37,310 nucleotides of DNA. Origin: an uncultured Caulobacteraceae bacterium (GTDB lineage Bacteria > Pseudomonadota > Alphaproteobacteria > Caulobacterales > Caulobacteraceae). Positions 1 through 10,180 of this stretch are shown here, piece after piece. The stretch lies in contig CAIXWN010000177.1 in assembly GCA_903923135.1 (NCBI GenBank), forward strand, positions 1-37,310, in the 5' to 3' direction. Position 1 is the first letter of the stretch. Every line of letters begins with the position of its first letter. The position numbers and the translations under genes were made by a program. Below the pieces are notes generated by a model. It searched no databases, was not told the DNA's origin, and saw only the letters and a list, made by a program, of their open reading frames with translations.

Positions 1-936
1 ATCGAGCGGCTGATGGGGCTGGAGGTGCCGATCCGCGGCCAGCTGATCCGGGTGCTCTACAGCGAGATCGGCCGTATTCTCAACCACCTGCTGAACATCA
101 CCACCCAGGCCATGGACGTCGGCGCCCTGACCCCGATCTGCTGGGGTTTCGAGGAACGCGAGAAGCTGATGGTGTTCTATGAGCGGGCCTCGGGCGCGCG
201 CATGCACGCCAACTACTTCCGGCCGGGCGGCGTGCGGCAGGACCTGCCCGAAGCCCTGATCAACGACATCGAGACCTGGTGCGGGACCTTCCCCAAACTG
301 CTCGACGACATCGAGACGCTGATCACCGGCAACCGCATCTTCAAGCAGCGCAACGTCGACATCGGCGTGGTCAGCAAGGCCGAGGCCCTGGCCTGGGGCT
401 TCAGCGGCGTGATGCTGCGCGGGGCAGGGGTCGCCTGGGACCTTCGTCGCAATCAGCCCTATGAGTGCTACGACGAACTCGAGTTCGACATTCCCCTGGG
501 GCTGAACAGCGACTGCTACGACCGATACCTGTGCCGTATGGAGGAGATGCGCCAGTCGGTGCGGATCATGCGTCAGTGCGTCGAGCGCCTGCGCAAGACA
601 CCCGGCTTGGTTCTGTCGGACGATCACAAGGTCTCGCCGCCGCGGCGTGGCGAGATGAAGCGCTCGATGGAAGCCCTGATCCACCACTTCAAGCTGTTCA
701 GCGAAGGCTTCCACGTCCCGACCGGCGAGGTCTACGCCGCCGTCGAGGCGCCCAAGGGCGAATTCGGCGTCTATCTTGTCTCCGACGGCACGAACAAGCC
801 CTATCGGTGCAAGATCCGCGCCCCGAGCTTCGCGCACCTGTCGGCGATGGACTGGATGAACCGCGGCCACATGCTGGCGGACGTCAGCGCCATTCTGGGC
901 TCGCTGGATATCGTCTTCGGGGAGATCGATCGTTGA
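1..936 (+). CDS. nuoD: NADH-quinone oxidoreductase subunit D (5' partial)
   Basis: This is the 49-kDa-type subunit of complex I, part of the peripheral Q module next to the quinone site. The reading frame is open from base 1, so the N-terminal part (roughly the first quarter of a ~400-residue protein) lies outside the window; 311 residues are visible. The start shown here reads [14 protein letters not shown], and the C-terminus carries the conserved [19 protein letters not shown] and [23 protein letters not shown] stretches (the latter spans about residues 289-311 of the visible part) typical of NuoD/NDUFS2. The stop codon TGA at 934-936 overlaps the TTG start of nuoE. Identification is secure from sequence and from the downstream nuo genes. 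Confidence 0.97.
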   Translation: MERLMGLEVPIRGQLIRVLYSEIGRILNHLLNITTQAMDVGALTPICWGFEEREKLMVFYERASGARMHANYFRPGGVRQDLPEALINDIETWCGTFPKLLDDIETLITGNRIFKQRNVDIGVVSKAEALAWGFSGVMLRGAGVAWDLRRNQPYECYDELEFDIPLGLNSDCYDRYLCRMEEMRQSVRIMRQCVERLRKTPGLVLSDDHKVSPPRRGEMKRSMEALIHHFKLFSEGFHVPTGEVYAAVEAPKGEFGVYLVSDGTNKPYRCKIRAPSFAHLSAMDWMNRGHMLADVSAILGSLDIVFGEIDR

Positions 937-1601
937 GTGTCCGTCGTCTCGCCAAGGACCAGCCTGCCGCCTTCGAGTTCACGCCCGAAGGCCTGGAAAA
1001 GGCCGCGTGGTGGATCGCGAAGTTTCCCGCCGGCCGCCAGCAATCGGCGGTGATCCCCCTGCTCTGGCTGGTCCAGAAGCAGGAAGGCTGGGTGCCGGAA
1101 CCGGCGCTGCGCGTCGTCGCCTCCCTGCTGTCCATGCCGGTCATCCGGGTTCTGGAAATCGCCACCTTCTACACCATGTTCCAGCTCTCACCGGTGGGGA
1201 CGGTGGCGCACATCCAGCTGTGCGGCACGACGCCCTGCATGCTGCGCGGCGCCAATGCCCTCAAGGGTGTGCTGGCCGCCCGGGTCTGCGCCAAGGACCA
1301 CACCTCGGCCGATGGCCGCTTCTCCTGGGAAGAGGTTGAGTGCATGGGCGCCTGCGCCAACGCCCCCATGGCGGCGATCAACGACTATTACTACGAGGAC
1401 CTGACGCCGGAGGCGCTCGAGGCGCTTCTCGAGGCCTTCGCCGCCGGCCAGACGCCCGGGCCGGGCTCGGCCATCGGACGGCAGGGTGCGGCGCCGGAGG
1501 GCGGGGCTTTGACCCTGACTGATCCGACACTCTACGACGGCTCCCGGGCCAGGCCGCTGGGCGCCCTGCCCAATACGCCCGCGCCGGGGCCGGCCCAGTG
1601 A
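933..1601 (+). CDS. nuoE: NADH-quinone oxidoreductase subunit E
   Basis: This is the 24-kDa subunit of the NADH-dehydrogenase module, with a thioredoxin-like fold that holds the N1a [2Fe-2S] cluster. The four ligands are visible as C97-X4-C102 (CGTTPCML) and C137-X3-C141 ([10 protein letters not shown]). I chose TTG at 933, overlapping the nuoD stop as TTGA: it gives [14 protein letters not shown], and a GGGGAG Shine-Dalgarno lies at about 919-924. The frame is open much further upstream inside nuoD, but that part is only a shadow. The protein is 222 residues. About 50 residues after the cluster domain are Gly/Pro/Ala-rich and look disordered. The next gene starts with a 4-bp GTGA overlap. 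Confidence 0.95.
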   Translation: MSVRRLAKDQPAAFEFTPEGLEKAAWWIAKFPAGRQQSAVIPLLWLVQKQEGWVPEPALRVVASLLSMPVIRVLEIATFYTMFQLSPVGTVAHIQLCGTTPCMLRGANALKGVLAARVCAKDHTSADGRFSWEEVECMGACANAPMAAINDYYYEDLTPEALEALLEAFAAGQTPGPGSAIGRQGAAPEGGALTLTDPTLYDGSRARPLGALPNTPAPGPAQ

Positions 1602-1840
1602 GCGACGAGCCGGCCCCTGCCGTCTCCGGGGGGGCGCCGGCCTTCCGCGCCACCCGCAACGCCGGATTCGTCGCCTGCCTCATCGGGGTTCTGGTGATGG
1701 TTTCCGGCCGCTACATGGCCGGCGCCCCGGTCTGGCTGACCTACGTCGGTGTCTCGGTCATCGTTTTCGGCTGGGGCCTGTTCGCCTACGCCCTCTACCA
1801 GCGCGCCGTCCTTGTGCGCGCCCATACTGCGAAGAGTTGA
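1598..1840 (+). CDS. Small two-helix membrane protein inside the nuo operon
   Basis: This 80-residue protein is not a canonical complex I subunit. It begins with GTG at 1598, overlapping the nuoE stop (GTGA), and ends just before nuoF. A short Pro/Ala-rich N-terminus is followed by two hydrophobic segments, at about residues 25-45 ([15 protein letters not shown]) and 48-68 ([20 protein letters not shown]), with a basic C-terminal tail ([13 protein letters not shown]). The predicted topology is a hairpin with both ends on the same side. Tight overlaps on both sides imply it is translated together with NuoE and NuoF. A role in assembly or stability of complex I is inference from position only. 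I do not recognise the family. Confidence 0.85.
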   Translation: MSDEPAPAVSGGAPAFRATRNAGFVACLIGVLVMVSGRYMAGAPVWLTYVGVSVIVFGWGLFAYALYQRAVLVRAHTAKS

Positions 1841-1842
1841 TC

Positions 1843-3159
1843 ATGGTCGGCATACTCGAAGACAAGGACCGCATTTTCACCAACCTCTACGGTCTGCACG
1901 ACTGGGGGCTGGAGGGCGCGCGCGCCCGGGGGGTCTGGAACGGCACCACCGAGATGCTGGCCCAGACACCGGAGTGGATCTGCGACCAGATCAAGGCCTC
2001 GGGGCTGCGCGGGCGGGGCGGGGCGGGCTTCGCCACCGGCCTGAAGTGGACCTTCATGCCCAGGCAGCTCAGCGAACGACCGCACTATCTGGTGGTCAAC
2101 GCCGACGAGTCCGAGCCGGGGACCTGCAAGGATCGCGAGATCATGCGCAACGATCCGCACCGGCTGATCGAGGGCTGCCTGGTGGCGTCCTACGCGATCC
2201 GCGCTCACGACTGCTTCATCTACATCCGCGGTGAATATGTCTTCGAGCGCGAACGGCTGGAGGCCGCGCTGATCGAGGCCGCCGCCGCGCGACTGATCGG
2301 CAAGGACAATGTCCACGGCTGGGACTGCAACATCCGCGTGACCCATGGCGGCGGCGCCTACATCTGCGGCGACGAGATGGCCCTGCTGGAAAGTCTCGAG
2401 GGCAAGAAGGGCCAGCCCCGCCTGAAGCCGCCGTTCCCGGCCGGAGCCGGGGTCTATGGCTGCCCGACGACGGTCAACAACGTCGAATCCATCGCCGTCA
2501 CCCCCGAGATCCTGAGGCGCGGCGCCGAATGGTTCGTCGGTTTCGGCCGTCCCAAGAATTCCGGCACCAAGCTGATGAGCGCCTCCGGCCACGTCAACCG
2601 GCCCTGCGTGGTCGAGGAGGCGATGTCGATCCCGCTTCGCCAGCTCATCGACGACCACTTCGGCGGCGTCCGTGGCGGCTGGGGCAATCTCAAGGCGGTG
2701 ATTCCCGGCGGGTCCTCGGTGCGGATGATCCCCGCCGAGGAGGCGGAGGTCGCCCTGATGGACTTTGATGATCTTGCCGCCCGCAAGTCGGGTCTGGGCA
2801 CCGCGGCCATGATCGTCATGGACAAGGACTGCGACATTGTCGCCGCCATCGCCCGCCTGTCCTACTTCTACAAGCATGAGAGCTGCGGCCAGTGCACCCC
2901 GTGCCGGGAGGGCACCGGCTGGATGTGGCGAATCATGGAGCGGATGGTCACCGGCGAGGCCGAGCCGAAGGAGATCGACATGCTGCTCGATGTCGCCAGC
3001 CAGGTCGAGGGCCACACCATCTGCGGCCTCGGCGACGCCGCCGCCTGGCCCATCCAGGGCCTGTTCCGCCACTTCCGTCCCGAGATCGAGCAGCGGATCG
3101 CCAACTATCGCAGCCGTCGCGCCAATGTCCCCGGCGTGACCTTGATTGCGGCGGAGTAG
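1843..3159 (+). CDS. nuoF: NADH-quinone oxidoreductase subunit F
   Basis: This is the 51-kDa subunit that binds NADH and FMN and carries the N3 [4Fe-4S] cluster; it is the electron entry point of complex I. The glycine-rich nucleotide loop [16 protein letters not shown] lies at about residues 50-65. The cluster ligands are C348, C351 and C354 ([11 protein letters not shown]) and C394 (HTICGLGD). An in-frame TTG exists at 1837, but ATG at 1843 gives the family start [12 protein letters not shown] and has GAAGAG at 1831-1836 as ribosome binding site, so I chose it. The protein has 438 residues, the normal length. A gap of 104 bp separates it from nuoG. Confidence 0.96.
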   Translation: MVGILEDKDRIFTNLYGLHDWGLEGARARGVWNGTTEMLAQTPEWICDQIKASGLRGRGGAGFATGLKWTFMPRQLSERPHYLVVNADESEPGTCKDREIMRNDPHRLIEGCLVASYAIRAHDCFIYIRGEYVFERERLEAALIEAAAARLIGKDNVHGWDCNIRVTHGGGAYICGDEMALLESLEGKKGQPRLKPPFPAGAGVYGCPTTVNNVESIAVTPEILRRGAEWFVGFGRPKNSGTKLMSASGHVNRPCVVEEAMSIPLRQLIDDHFGGVRGGWGNLKAVIPGGSSVRMIPAEEAEVALMDFDDLAARKSGLGTAAMIVMDKDCDIVAAIARLSYFYKHESCGQCTPCREGTGWMWRIMERMVTGEAEPKEIDMLLDVASQVEGHTICGLGDAAAWPIQGLFRHFRPEIEQRIANYRSRRANVPGVTLIAAE

Positions 3160-3178
3160 GGGCGTATCGCCCCCGCCC

Positions 3179-3250
3179 ATGGTCGATCACCCCGACACTC
3201 TCGTCCTGCAAATGCCGCGCCGCGCCGCTGTCGCCGACGCGGCGCGCTGA
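3179..3250 (+). other. Short leader-like ORF and hairpin before nuoG
   Basis: The nuoF-nuoG gap is unusually long for this operon. It contains a 23-codon frame, ATG 3179 to TGA 3248-3250 (begins MVDHPDTLVLQM), without a convincing ribosome binding site. Its end overlaps a perfect 8-bp GC inverted repeat, CGCGCCGC at 3221-3228 and GCGGCGCG at 3239-3246, with a 10-base loop. No T-run follows, so it is not a standard terminator. It may be an RNA stability or processing hairpin. Coding status is doubtful. Confidence 0.25.
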
Positions 3251-3263
3251 GAGAACGCCACCC

Positions 3264-5321
3264 ATGCCCAGAGCCAAGGTAAACGGCGTCGAGATCGAGT
3301 TCGAAGGCGGGATGACCGTCCTGCAGGTCGCCGAACTGGCCGGGGAGGAGATCCCGCGCTTCTGCTACCATGAACGCTTGTCCATCGCCGGCAACTGCCG
3401 CATGTGTCTGGTCGAGGTCCGGCCGGGTCCGCCCAAGCCCCAGGCCTCCTGCGCCCTGCCGGCCGCGGACGGCCAGGAAATCCTCACCAATTCGCCCATG
3501 GTCCAGAAGGCCCGTCAGGGCGTGATGGAGTTCCTGCTGATCAACCACCCGCTGGACTGCCCGATCTGCGACCAGGGCGGCGAATGCGATCTTCAGGACC
3601 AGTCGATCGGCTACGGCCGCGACGAGACGCGTTACGGCGAGAACAAGCGCGCCGTCGAAGAGAAGCAGATGGGCCCGCTGATCAAGACGGTGATGACCCG
3701 CTGCATCCAGTGCACCCGCTGCGTGCGTTTCATCACCGAGGTGGCCGGGGTTCCGGACATCGGCCTGATCTCCCGCGGCGAGGACGTGGAGATCACCACC
3801 TACCTCGGCAAGGCCGTGGCCAGCGAACTGTCGGCCAATGTCATCGATCTGTGCCCGGTGGGCGCCCTGACCTCGAAGCCCTACGCCTTCAACGCCCGGC
3901 CCTGGGAGCTGACCAAGACCCAGAGCGTCGACGTCATGGACGCCCTGGGCAGCGCCATCCGCATCGACGCCCGCGGTCCCGCCGTCCTGCGAATCCTTCC
4001 GCGCACCAATGACGCGGTCAACGAGGAGTGGATCAGCGACAAGACCCGCTACGCCTGCGACGGCCTTGCCCGTCAGCGGCTGGACCGGCCGATGGTCCGC
4101 CAGGATGGCAAGCTGAAGCCGGCCACCTGGGCCGAGGCCTTCGCCGCCGTCGCCGCCCGCATCAAGGCCGCGTCGCCGGACCGTATCGGCGTCATCGCCG
4201 GCGACCTGCAGGACGCCGAATCGATGAAGGTGGCGCTGGACCTTTTCCGGTCCCTGGGCGTGGCCTCGCTCGACTGTCGCCAGGATGGCCTCACCCTTGG
4301 CCAGGGGCCGCGGGAAAGCTGGCTGTTCAACAGCACCATAGAAGGCCTTGAGCAGGCCGATGTGATCCTGCTGGTCGGCGCCAATCCGCGCCTCGAGGCC
4401 CCGGTGCTCAACGCCCGCATCCGCAAGCTCTGGCTGGCCGGCAAGACCCGCATCGGCGTCATCGGCGAGCGCGCCGATCTGACCTATGGCTACGATCATC
4501 TCGGCGCCGGTCCGTCCTCGATCGCCGGTCTGAGGGATGACGGATCCGACTTCGCCGCCGCCCTGAAGGCCGCGCGCCGTCCGGCGATCATCATCGGGCA
4601 GGGCGCCCTGACCCGGCCGGACAGCGCCGCCGTCCTCGCCGCGATCGCGGCTCTGGGCGCCGCGGTGGGCGTGGTCCGCGAGGGCTGGAACGGCTGGAAC
4701 GTGCTGCATACCGCCGCCGCCCGGGTGGCCGGCCTCGACCTGGGGTTCATCCCGGCCGCCGGGGGCCTGAACGCGGCGGAAATGACCGCCAGGGGCGCCC
4801 TGGATGTGCTGGTCCTGCTCGGCGCCGACGAGATCGACCTGACCGGCACCGACGCCTTCGTGGTCTATCTGGGAACCCATGGCGATGCGGGCGCCCATCG
4901 GGCGGACGTCATCCTGCCGGGCGCCGCCTACACCGAGAAGAACGGCCTCTACGCCAACACCGAGGGCCGCGTGCAGCGCGGCGAGCGCGCGGTGTTCCCC
5001 AAGGGCGAGGCCAAGGAGGACTGGTCGATCCTTCGGGCGCTGTCGGACCATCTGGGCGCGCGACTGCCCTATGACACCCTCGAACAGCTGCGCAGCGCCC
5101 TGTTCGCCGATCATCCGACCTTCGGACAGATCGACTACGCGCCGGGATCGACGCCCGCCGCCCTGGACCTGGCCGGGCTTGGCGTCGCCGGCGCGGTGGC
5201 CCCGACGCCCTTCGGCAGTCCGGTCAAGGTGTTCCACCTGACCAATCCGATCGCCCGGGCGAGCGTGACCATGGCCGAGTGCGCGGCCGTGGCCTCGGGC
5301 CTGAAGCTGGCGGCGGAGTAG
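3264..5321 (+). CDS. nuoG: NADH-quinone oxidoreductase subunit G
   Basis: This is the 75-kDa iron-sulfur subunit that carries electrons from NuoF towards NuoI. The N-terminal [2Fe-2S] ferredoxin domain has C34, C45, C48 and C63. Next come the His/Cys region ([17 protein letters not shown]) and a [4Fe-4S] domain ([12 protein letters not shown], later CPVGALTSK). The rest is a degenerate molybdopterin-oxidoreductase domain. At 685 residues it matches the mitochondrial/alphaproteobacterial form and is much shorter than the ~900-residue enterobacterial NuoG. The start ATG at 3264 gives [15 protein letters not shown]; the frame continues upstream but is not conserved-looking there. It ends four bases before nuoH. 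Confidence 0.96.
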   Translation: MPRAKVNGVEIEFEGGMTVLQVAELAGEEIPRFCYHERLSIAGNCRMCLVEVRPGPPKPQASCALPAADGQEILTNSPMVQKARQGVMEFLLINHPLDCPICDQGGECDLQDQSIGYGRDETRYGENKRAVEEKQMGPLIKTVMTRCIQCTRCVRFITEVAGVPDIGLISRGEDVEITTYLGKAVASELSANVIDLCPVGALTSKPYAFNARPWELTKTQSVDVMDALGSAIRIDARGPAVLRILPRTNDAVNEEWISDKTRYACDGLARQRLDRPMVRQDGKLKPATWAEAFAAVAARIKAASPDRIGVIAGDLQDAESMKVALDLFRSLGVASLDCRQDGLTLGQGPRESWLFNSTIEGLEQADVILLVGANPRLEAPVLNARIRKLWLAGKTRIGVIGERADLTYGYDHLGAGPSSIAGLRDDGSDFAAALKAARRPAIIIGQGALTRPDSAAVLAAIAALGAAVGVVREGWNGWNVLHTAAARVAGLDLGFIPAAGGLNAAEMTARGALDVLVLLGADEIDLTGTDAFVVYLGTHGDAGAHRADVILPGAAYTEKNGLYANTEGRVQRGERAVFPKGEAKEDWSILRALSDHLGARLPYDTLEQLRSALFADHPTFGQIDYAPGSTPAALDLAGLGVAGAVAPTPFGSPVKVFHLTNPIARASVTMAECAAVASGLKLAAE

Positions 5322-5325
5322 ACCG

Positions 5326-6393
5326 ATGATCGACTGGGGTTCTCCCATTGGCTGGCTTCTGATCACCTTCGGGCAGATCGCCGCGGTCCTGGTGTGGATC
5401 CTGTTGTCCCTGGCCTTCCTCCTGCTGGCCGACCGCAAGGTCTGGGCCGGGGTGATGATGCGCAAGGGTCCCAACGTGGTGGGGCCCTTCGGCCTGTTCC
5501 AGTCCTTCGCCGACTTCCTCAAGTTCGTGTTCAAGGAAGTCATCATTCCGGCCGGGGCCGACAAGGTGATCTTCCTGCTCGCCCCGCTGATCAGCTTCAC
5601 CCTGGCCTTCGGCGCCTGGGCGGTGATGCCCCTGGCCCCGGGCTGGGTGGTCGCCAACATCAATGTCGGCATCCTCTATCTCTTCGCCATCTCGTCCCTG
5701 GGCGTCTACGGCATCATCATGGGCGGCTGGGCGTCCAATTCGAAATACCCGTTCCTGGGCGGCCTGCGCTCCGCGGCGCAGATGGTGTCCTACGAGGTCT
5801 CCATCGGTTTCGTGATCATCACCGTGATCCTGCTCAGCGGTTCGCTGAACCTGCAGACCATCGTCGAGAAGCAGGCCGGCGGGTTCTGGCACTGGAATGT
5901 TCTGGGCGGCGCCGGCCTCAAGGGGCTGCCCGCCGCCCTGGTGATGTTCCCCATGGCGGTGATCTTCTTCATCTCGGCCCTGGCCGAGACCAACCGCCCG
6001 CCCTTCGACCTTCCCGAGGCGGAGTCGGAACTGGTCGCCGGCTACCAGGTCGAATATTCGTCCACGCCCTATCTGCTGTTCATGATCGGCGAGTACACCA
6101 ACATCGTGCTGATGTGCGGCATGATCGCGGTGCTGTTCTTTGGCGGATGGCAGGCGCCGTTCCCCACGCCGTTCACGGCCTCCTGGGATCCCACGGCCGC
6201 CAGTTTCTTCGGCTTCATGTGGTTCTTTCTCAAGATCATCATCATCTTCTTCCTGTTCGCCATGGTGAAGGCGATCGTGCCCCGCTACCGCTACGACCAG
6301 CTCATGCGCCTCGGCTGGAAGGTTTTCCTGCCCACCTCCCTGGTGGCGGTGATCCTGGTCAGCGCCTGGCGCGTCTTCGGGCCCGGCGCGTGA
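5326..6393 (+). CDS. nuoH: NADH-quinone oxidoreductase subunit H
   Basis: This is the ND1-type membrane subunit at the junction between the peripheral and membrane arms; it forms much of the quinone chamber. It is 355 residues with about eight hydrophobic segments. Family motifs are visible: [18 protein letters not shown] near residues 46-63, and [20 protein letters not shown] near 220-240, the acidic loop next to the quinone site. ATG at 5326 follows the nuoG stop by four bases. Its stop overlaps the start of the small lipoprotein gene as ATGA (6393). Confidence 0.97.
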   Translation: MIDWGSPIGWLLITFGQIAAVLVWILLSLAFLLLADRKVWAGVMMRKGPNVVGPFGLFQSFADFLKFVFKEVIIPAGADKVIFLLAPLISFTLAFGAWAVMPLAPGWVVANINVGILYLFAISSLGVYGIIMGGWASNSKYPFLGGLRSAAQMVSYEVSIGFVIITVILLSGSLNLQTIVEKQAGGFWHWNVLGGAGLKGLPAALVMFPMAVIFFISALAETNRPPFDLPEAESELVAGYQVEYSSTPYLLFMIGEYTNIVLMCGMIAVLFFGGWQAPFPTPFTASWDPTAASFFGFMWFFLKIIIIFFLFAMVKAIVPRYRYDQLMRLGWKVFLPTSLVAVILVSAWRVFGPGA

Positions 6394-6620
6394 TGACGCG
6401 GGCGGCGCTCCTGTGCGCCCCGGTGGCGGCCATCAGCCTGGGCGGCTGCGGGTCTGTCTCGGCCGATTCCTATGGCCTCGGGCACGGCGACGCCAACTAT
6501 GACGCCCTCAAGGCGGCGAGCGAGCGCTGCGCGGCGTCCGGCGGGGCGATCCGCGTGCGCAAGGGCGCCGATACGCGGGATCTGGCGAACTATGACTGCG
6601 TGATCGGCAAGGCGAGGTAG
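6393..6620 (+). CDS. Small lipoprotein inside the nuo operon
   Basis: This 75-residue ORF starts at ATG 6393, overlapping the nuoH stop, and ends six bases before nuoI. The N-terminus is a short lipoprotein signal: [19 protein letters not shown], with lipobox L-G-G-C at residues 16-19, so the mature protein would be acylated on C19. The remaining ~56 residues are polar and contain two more cysteines (SERCAASGG and YDCVIGKAR) that could form a disulfide in the periplasm. It is not a known complex I subunit. Its placement with a 4-bp overlap suggests coupled expression with NuoH and NuoI; any function in complex I is inference. I do not recognise a family. Confidence 0.8.
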   Translation: MTRAALLCAPVAAISLGGCGSVSADSYGLGHGDANYDALKAASERCAASGGAIRVRKGADTRDLANYDCVIGKAR

Positions 6621-6626
6621 CGGAAC

Positions 6627-7118
6627 ATGTTCCAGCGCATAGGTCAGGCCATCCGCGGCGCCGCGCTCATGGACTTCGTGGGCGCCTTCGGGCTGGGCAT
6701 GAAGTATCTCGTGCGGCCCAAGGCCACGGTCCTCTATCCCAACGAACGCAATCCCCAGTCGCCGCGTTTCCGCGGCGAACACGCCCTGCGCCGCTATCCC
6801 AATGGCGAGGAACGCTGCATCGCCTGCAAGCTCTGCGAGGCCGTGTGCCCGGCCCAGGCCATCACCATCGAGGCCGAGCCCCGCGAGGACGGCTCGCGGC
6901 GCACGACCCGCTACGACATCGACATGGTCAAGTGCATCTACTGCGGCCTGTGCCAGGAGGCCTGCCCGGTGGACGCCATCGTCGAGGGGCCCAATCTCGA
7001 GTTCGCCGTCGAGACGCGCGAGGAACTCTACTACGACAAGCAACGGCTCCTGGAGAACGGCGATCGCTGGGAACGGGAGATCGCAAAGAATCTGGAACTG
7101 GACGCCCCCTATCGGTAA
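6627..7118 (+). CDS. nuoI: NADH-quinone oxidoreductase subunit I
   Basis: This is the TYKY-type ferredoxin subunit holding clusters N6a and N6b, which pass electrons to N2. Two complete [4Fe-4S] motifs are visible: C64, C67, C70, C74 ([12 protein letters not shown]) and C103, C106, C109, C113 ([12 protein letters not shown]). An amphipathic N-terminal helix ([21 protein letters not shown]) precedes them. The length of 163 residues is normal. It lies six bases after the lipoprotein gene. An 86-bp gap without a recognisable gene separates it from nuoJ. Confidence 0.97.
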   Translation: MFQRIGQAIRGAALMDFVGAFGLGMKYLVRPKATVLYPNERNPQSPRFRGEHALRRYPNGEERCIACKLCEAVCPAQAITIEAEPREDGSRRTTRYDIDMVKCIYCGLCQEACPVDAIVEGPNLEFAVETREELYYDKQRLLENGDRWEREIAKNLELDAPYR

Positions 7119-7204
7119 GACACCAGCGCGATAATCGAGGGTTCGATCCTGCGCCTGTGGCGCCACCCCACCCTCGCGCGCTTTGACGGAGATCTGACGG
7201 CCTC

Positions 7205-7822
7205 ATGGTCCTACAGGCGATCGCCTTCTACCTGCTCGCCGCCACGACGGTGGCGGCGGGGCTCGCCGTGATCACGGCCAGGAACCCCGTTCACTCGGTG
7301 CTCTTCCTGATCACCGCCTTCTTCTCCGCCGCAGGCCTGTTCGTGCTGATGGGGGCGGAGTTCCTCGCCATGATCCTGGTCGTGGTCTACGTCGGCGCCG
7401 TGGCGGTGCTGTTCCTGTTCGTGGTGATGATGCTCGACGTCGACTTCGTCGCCCTGCGGGAAGGGTTCGCCCGCTATCTTCCCATCGGCGCGGCGATCGC
7501 CGGGGTGATGACCGTCGAGATGATCTTCGTGGCGGTGAGCGTCGCCAGCACCGGGGCGGCGGCGGGTTCCGTCGGACCGGCGGGCAACGTCGGATCGGTG
7601 AGCAACGCCGAGGCGATCGGCCGGGTGCTCTACACCGACTATGTCTACTTCTTCCAGGCGGCCGGTCTGGTGCTGCTGGTCGCCATGATCGGCGCCATCG
7701 TGCTGACGCTCAAGCACCGCGAGGGCGTCAGGCGGCAGGATGTCAGCCGTCAGACGGCGCGGACGACCGCCACCGGCATGCGCGTCGTCTCCATCAAGTC
7801 GGGCGAAGGGATCGACGAATGA
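7205..7822 (+). CDS. nuoJ: NADH-quinone oxidoreductase subunit J
   Basis: This is the ND6-type membrane subunit, five transmembrane helices, next to the proton channel entry. The 205-residue protein has the conserved early block ([20 protein letters not shown]) and the third-helix motif [20 protein letters not shown], which contains the family's conserved pi-bulge region. The C-terminal 40 residues are basic and cytoplasmic. A Gly/Ser/Val-rich loop (residues ~115-135) joins the last two helices. The stop overlaps the nuoK start as ATGA at 7819. Confidence 0.95.
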   Translation: MVLQAIAFYLLAATTVAAGLAVITARNPVHSVLFLITAFFSAAGLFVLMGAEFLAMILVVVYVGAVAVLFLFVVMMLDVDFVALREGFARYLPIGAAIAGVMTVEMIFVAVSVASTGAAAGSVGPAGNVGSVSNAEAIGRVLYTDYVYFFQAAGLVLLVAMIGAIVLTLKHREGVRRQDVSRQTARTTATGMRVVSIKSGEGIDE

Positions 7823-8127
7823 CCATTGGCCTGTCCCAGTATCTGATTGTCGCGGCGATCCTGTTCACCATCGGGGTCCTCGGCATCTTCGTGAACCGAC
7901 GGAACGTCATCGTCATCCTGATGTCGGTCGAACTCATCCTGCTGGCGGTGAACATCAACCTCGTGGCGTTCTCGGTGTTCCTGCACGACGTGGTCGGGCA
8001 GATCTTCGCCATGTTCGTGCTCACCGTCGCGGCGGCCGAGGCGGCCGTCGGCCTGGCGATCCTGGTCACCTTCTTCCGTTGGCGCGGCACCATCGCCGTG
8101 GACGACGCCTCCGTGATGAAAGGCTAG
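7819..8127 (+). CDS. nuoK: NADH-quinone oxidoreductase subunit K
   Basis: This is the ND4L-type subunit, 102 residues and three transmembrane helices. The two membrane glutamates needed for proton translocation in the family are present: one in [16 protein letters not shown] (helix 2) and one in [14 protein letters not shown] (helix 3). It overlaps nuoJ by 4 bp and ends one base before the nuoL start, so translation is coupled across all three genes. Confidence 0.96.
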   Translation: MTIGLSQYLIVAAILFTIGVLGIFVNRRNVIVILMSVELILLAVNINLVAFSVFLHDVVGQIFAMFVLTVAAAEAAVGLAILVTFFRWRGTIAVDDASVMKG

Positions 8128-8128
8128 G

Positions 8129-10180
8129 ATGTCTCCTCAACTCCTTGTCAGCCTGCTGCTGTTCGCGCCGCTGCTCGGCGCGCTGATCGCCGGCCTGTTC
8201 GGACGCCGCATCGGCGATGTCGCCTCCATGTCGGTCACCACCGGCCTGCTGTTCGTCGCCTGCGCGCTCGGCTGGACCACCTTTTTCCAGGTCGTGGGCG
8301 GCGGCTGGCCGCCGCATTTCACCGTCGAGATCGCGCCGTTCATCAATGTCGGCACGTTCCACTCCGACTGGTCCATCCGCATCGACACGCTGTCGGCGGT
8401 GATGCTGGTGGTGGTCACCACCGTTTCGGCCCTGGTTCACCTCTACAGCTGGGGATACATGGCCGACGATCCGGCCCGCCCGCGCTTCTTCGCCTATCTG
8501 TCGCTGTTCACCTTCGCCATGCTGGCGCTGGTCACCGCCTCCGACTTCATGCAGCTGTTCTTCGGCTGGGAAGGCGTCGGCCTGGCCAGCTATCTGCTCA
8601 TCGGCTTCTGGCACCACAAGGACACCGCCAACGCCGCCTCGATAAAGGCCTTCGTGGTCAACCGGGTCGGCGACGCCGGCTTCGCCCTGGGCATCATGAC
8701 GGTGTTCTGGGCCTTCGGCAGCATCCGCTTCGCCGAGATCTTCCCGCAGATGGCCTCGCACGTGCATGTGGTCTGGCGCTTCGCCGGCCAGGACTTCCGT
8801 CTGATCGATCTGGCCTGCTGCCTGCTGTTCATCGGCGCCATGGGCAAGTCGGCGCAGTTCTTCCTGCACACCTGGCTGCCCGACGCCATGGAAGGTCCCA
8901 CGCCGGTCTCCGCCCTGATCCACGCCGCCACCATGGTCACCGCCGGCGTCTATATGGTCTGCCTGCTGTCGCCGATGTTCGAGTATGCGCCGACGGCCAA
9001 GGAGGTCGTCACCATTGTCGGGGCGGTCACCTCACTGTTCGCCGCCACTGTCGGTCTGGCCCAGAACGACATCAAGCGGGTGGTCGCCTACTCGACCTGT
9101 TCGCAGCTCGGCTACATGTTCCTGGCGGCGGGGGTAGGGGCCTATCCGGCCGCCATGTTCCACCTGTTCACCCACGCCTTCTTCAAGGCGCTGCTGTTCC
9201 TGGGCGCCGGCGCGGTAATCCTGGCCGTCCATCACGAGCAGGACATGCGCAAGATGGGCGGGCTCTGGCGGGTGATCCCGATCACCTACGCGGTCATGGT
9301 GCTGGGCACGATCTCGATCACCGGCGTCGGTCTTCCCGGCATCGACCTCGGTTTCTCGGGCTTCTATTCCAAGGACGCGATCATCAACGCCGCCTTCCTG
9401 GCGGGGCGCACCGACGGCATCTCCAACTTCGCCTTCATCATCTCCCTGATGGCCGCGGGCCTGACCTCCTTCTACTCCTGGCGCCTGATCTTCATGACCT
9501 TCCACGGCAAGGCCAAGTGGGGTCACGACAGTCACGCCGCCAACGATCATGCGCAGGACGACCACGCCCACGGCGACGATCACGGCCACGGCCACGGCCA
9601 CGGCCATGGCGGCGCGCCGCACGAGGCGCCCTGGGCGATGCGCGGGCCGCTGCTGCTGCTGGCCTTCGGCGCCATCGCCGCCGGCGGTCTGTTCGTCGAG
9701 CGCTTCGTCGGGCCGGAGCGGGCGGACTTCTGGCGCGGCTCGATCTTCACCCTGCCGGCCAATCACATCCTGGATTCCTTCGCCTCGGTGCCTCCCGCCG
9801 TGGTCTGGGCGCCCCTGGTGGTCACCGCCCTGGGCTTCGCGGGCGCCTGGTATGCCTATGTGCTGAAGGAAGGCATGGGCGCCCGCATCGCCGCGCGTCG
9901 CGGACTGCTGTGGAGCTTCCTCTACAACAAGTGGTATTTCGACGAGCTGTACGAGCTGGTCTTCGTGCGTGGCGCCAAGGCGCTGGGCGACCTGTTCTGG
10001 AAGGGCGGCGACAAGGCGCTGATTGACGGGCTGGGACCCGACGGAGTCTCCCATGTCTCCTACGCCCTGGGCAAGGCGACCGGTCGTCTGCAGACCGGTT
10101 ACGTCTATCACTACGCCTTTGTCATGCTGCTGGGGATCGCGGGCCTGCTGTCCTATGCGCTTTGGTGGTTCTCGCGATGA
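8129..10180 (+). CDS. nuoL: NADH-quinone oxidoreductase subunit L
   Basis: This is the ND5-type antiporter-like subunit at the distal end of the membrane arm, with the lateral helix that couples the pumps. It has 683 residues. Conserved motifs include [20 protein letters not shown], the glutamate of helix 5, and [20 protein letters not shown], a core proton-channel stretch. The unusual part is a loop at residues ~466-498 with 11 histidines, including a (Gly-His)n run encoded by four near-identical GGCCAC hexamers at 9584-9607. The C-terminal half after it is the lateral-helix region. ATG 8129 is one base after the nuoK stop; the stop overlaps nuoM by 4 bp. Confidence 0.97.
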   Translation: MSPQLLVSLLLFAPLLGALIAGLFGRRIGDVASMSVTTGLLFVACALGWTTFFQVVGGGWPPHFTVEIAPFINVGTFHSDWSIRIDTLSAVMLVVVTTVSALVHLYSWGYMADDPARPRFFAYLSLFTFAMLALVTASDFMQLFFGWEGVGLASYLLIGFWHHKDTANAASIKAFVVNRVGDAGFALGIMTVFWAFGSIRFAEIFPQMASHVHVVWRFAGQDFRLIDLACCLLFIGAMGKSAQFFLHTWLPDAMEGPTPVSALIHAATMVTAGVYMVCLLSPMFEYAPTAKEVVTIVGAVTSLFAATVGLAQNDIKRVVAYSTCSQLGYMFLAAGVGAYPAAMFHLFTHAFFKALLFLGAGAVILAVHHEQDMRKMGGLWRVIPITYAVMVLGTISITGVGLPGIDLGFSGFYSKDAIINAAFLAGRTDGISNFAFIISLMAAGLTSFYSWRLIFMTFHGKAKWGHDSHAANDHAQDDHAHGDDHGHGHGHGHGGAPHEAPWAMRGPLLLLAFGAIAAGGLFVERFVGPERADFWRGSIFTLPANHILDSFASVPPAVVWAPLVVTALGFAGAWYAYVLKEGMGARIAARRGLLWSFLYNKWYFDELYELVFVRGAKALGDLFWKGGDKALIDGLGPDGVSHVSYALGKATGRLQTGYVYHYAFVMLLGIAGLLSYALWWFSR

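Noticed and set aside
1837-1842. TTG start of nuoF two codons before the ATG
   Set aside because: It would use part of the ribosome binding site; ATG 1843 gives the usual N-terminus.
3105-5672. Long minus-strand open frame opposite nuoG and nuoH
   Set aside because: Same artefact of high GC; no motif, no start site, and fully covered by conserved plus-strand genes.
9584-9607. Tandem GGCCAC repeat as a mobile or CRISPR-like element
   Set aside because: Only four hexamer units, in frame inside nuoL, simply encoding Gly-His.
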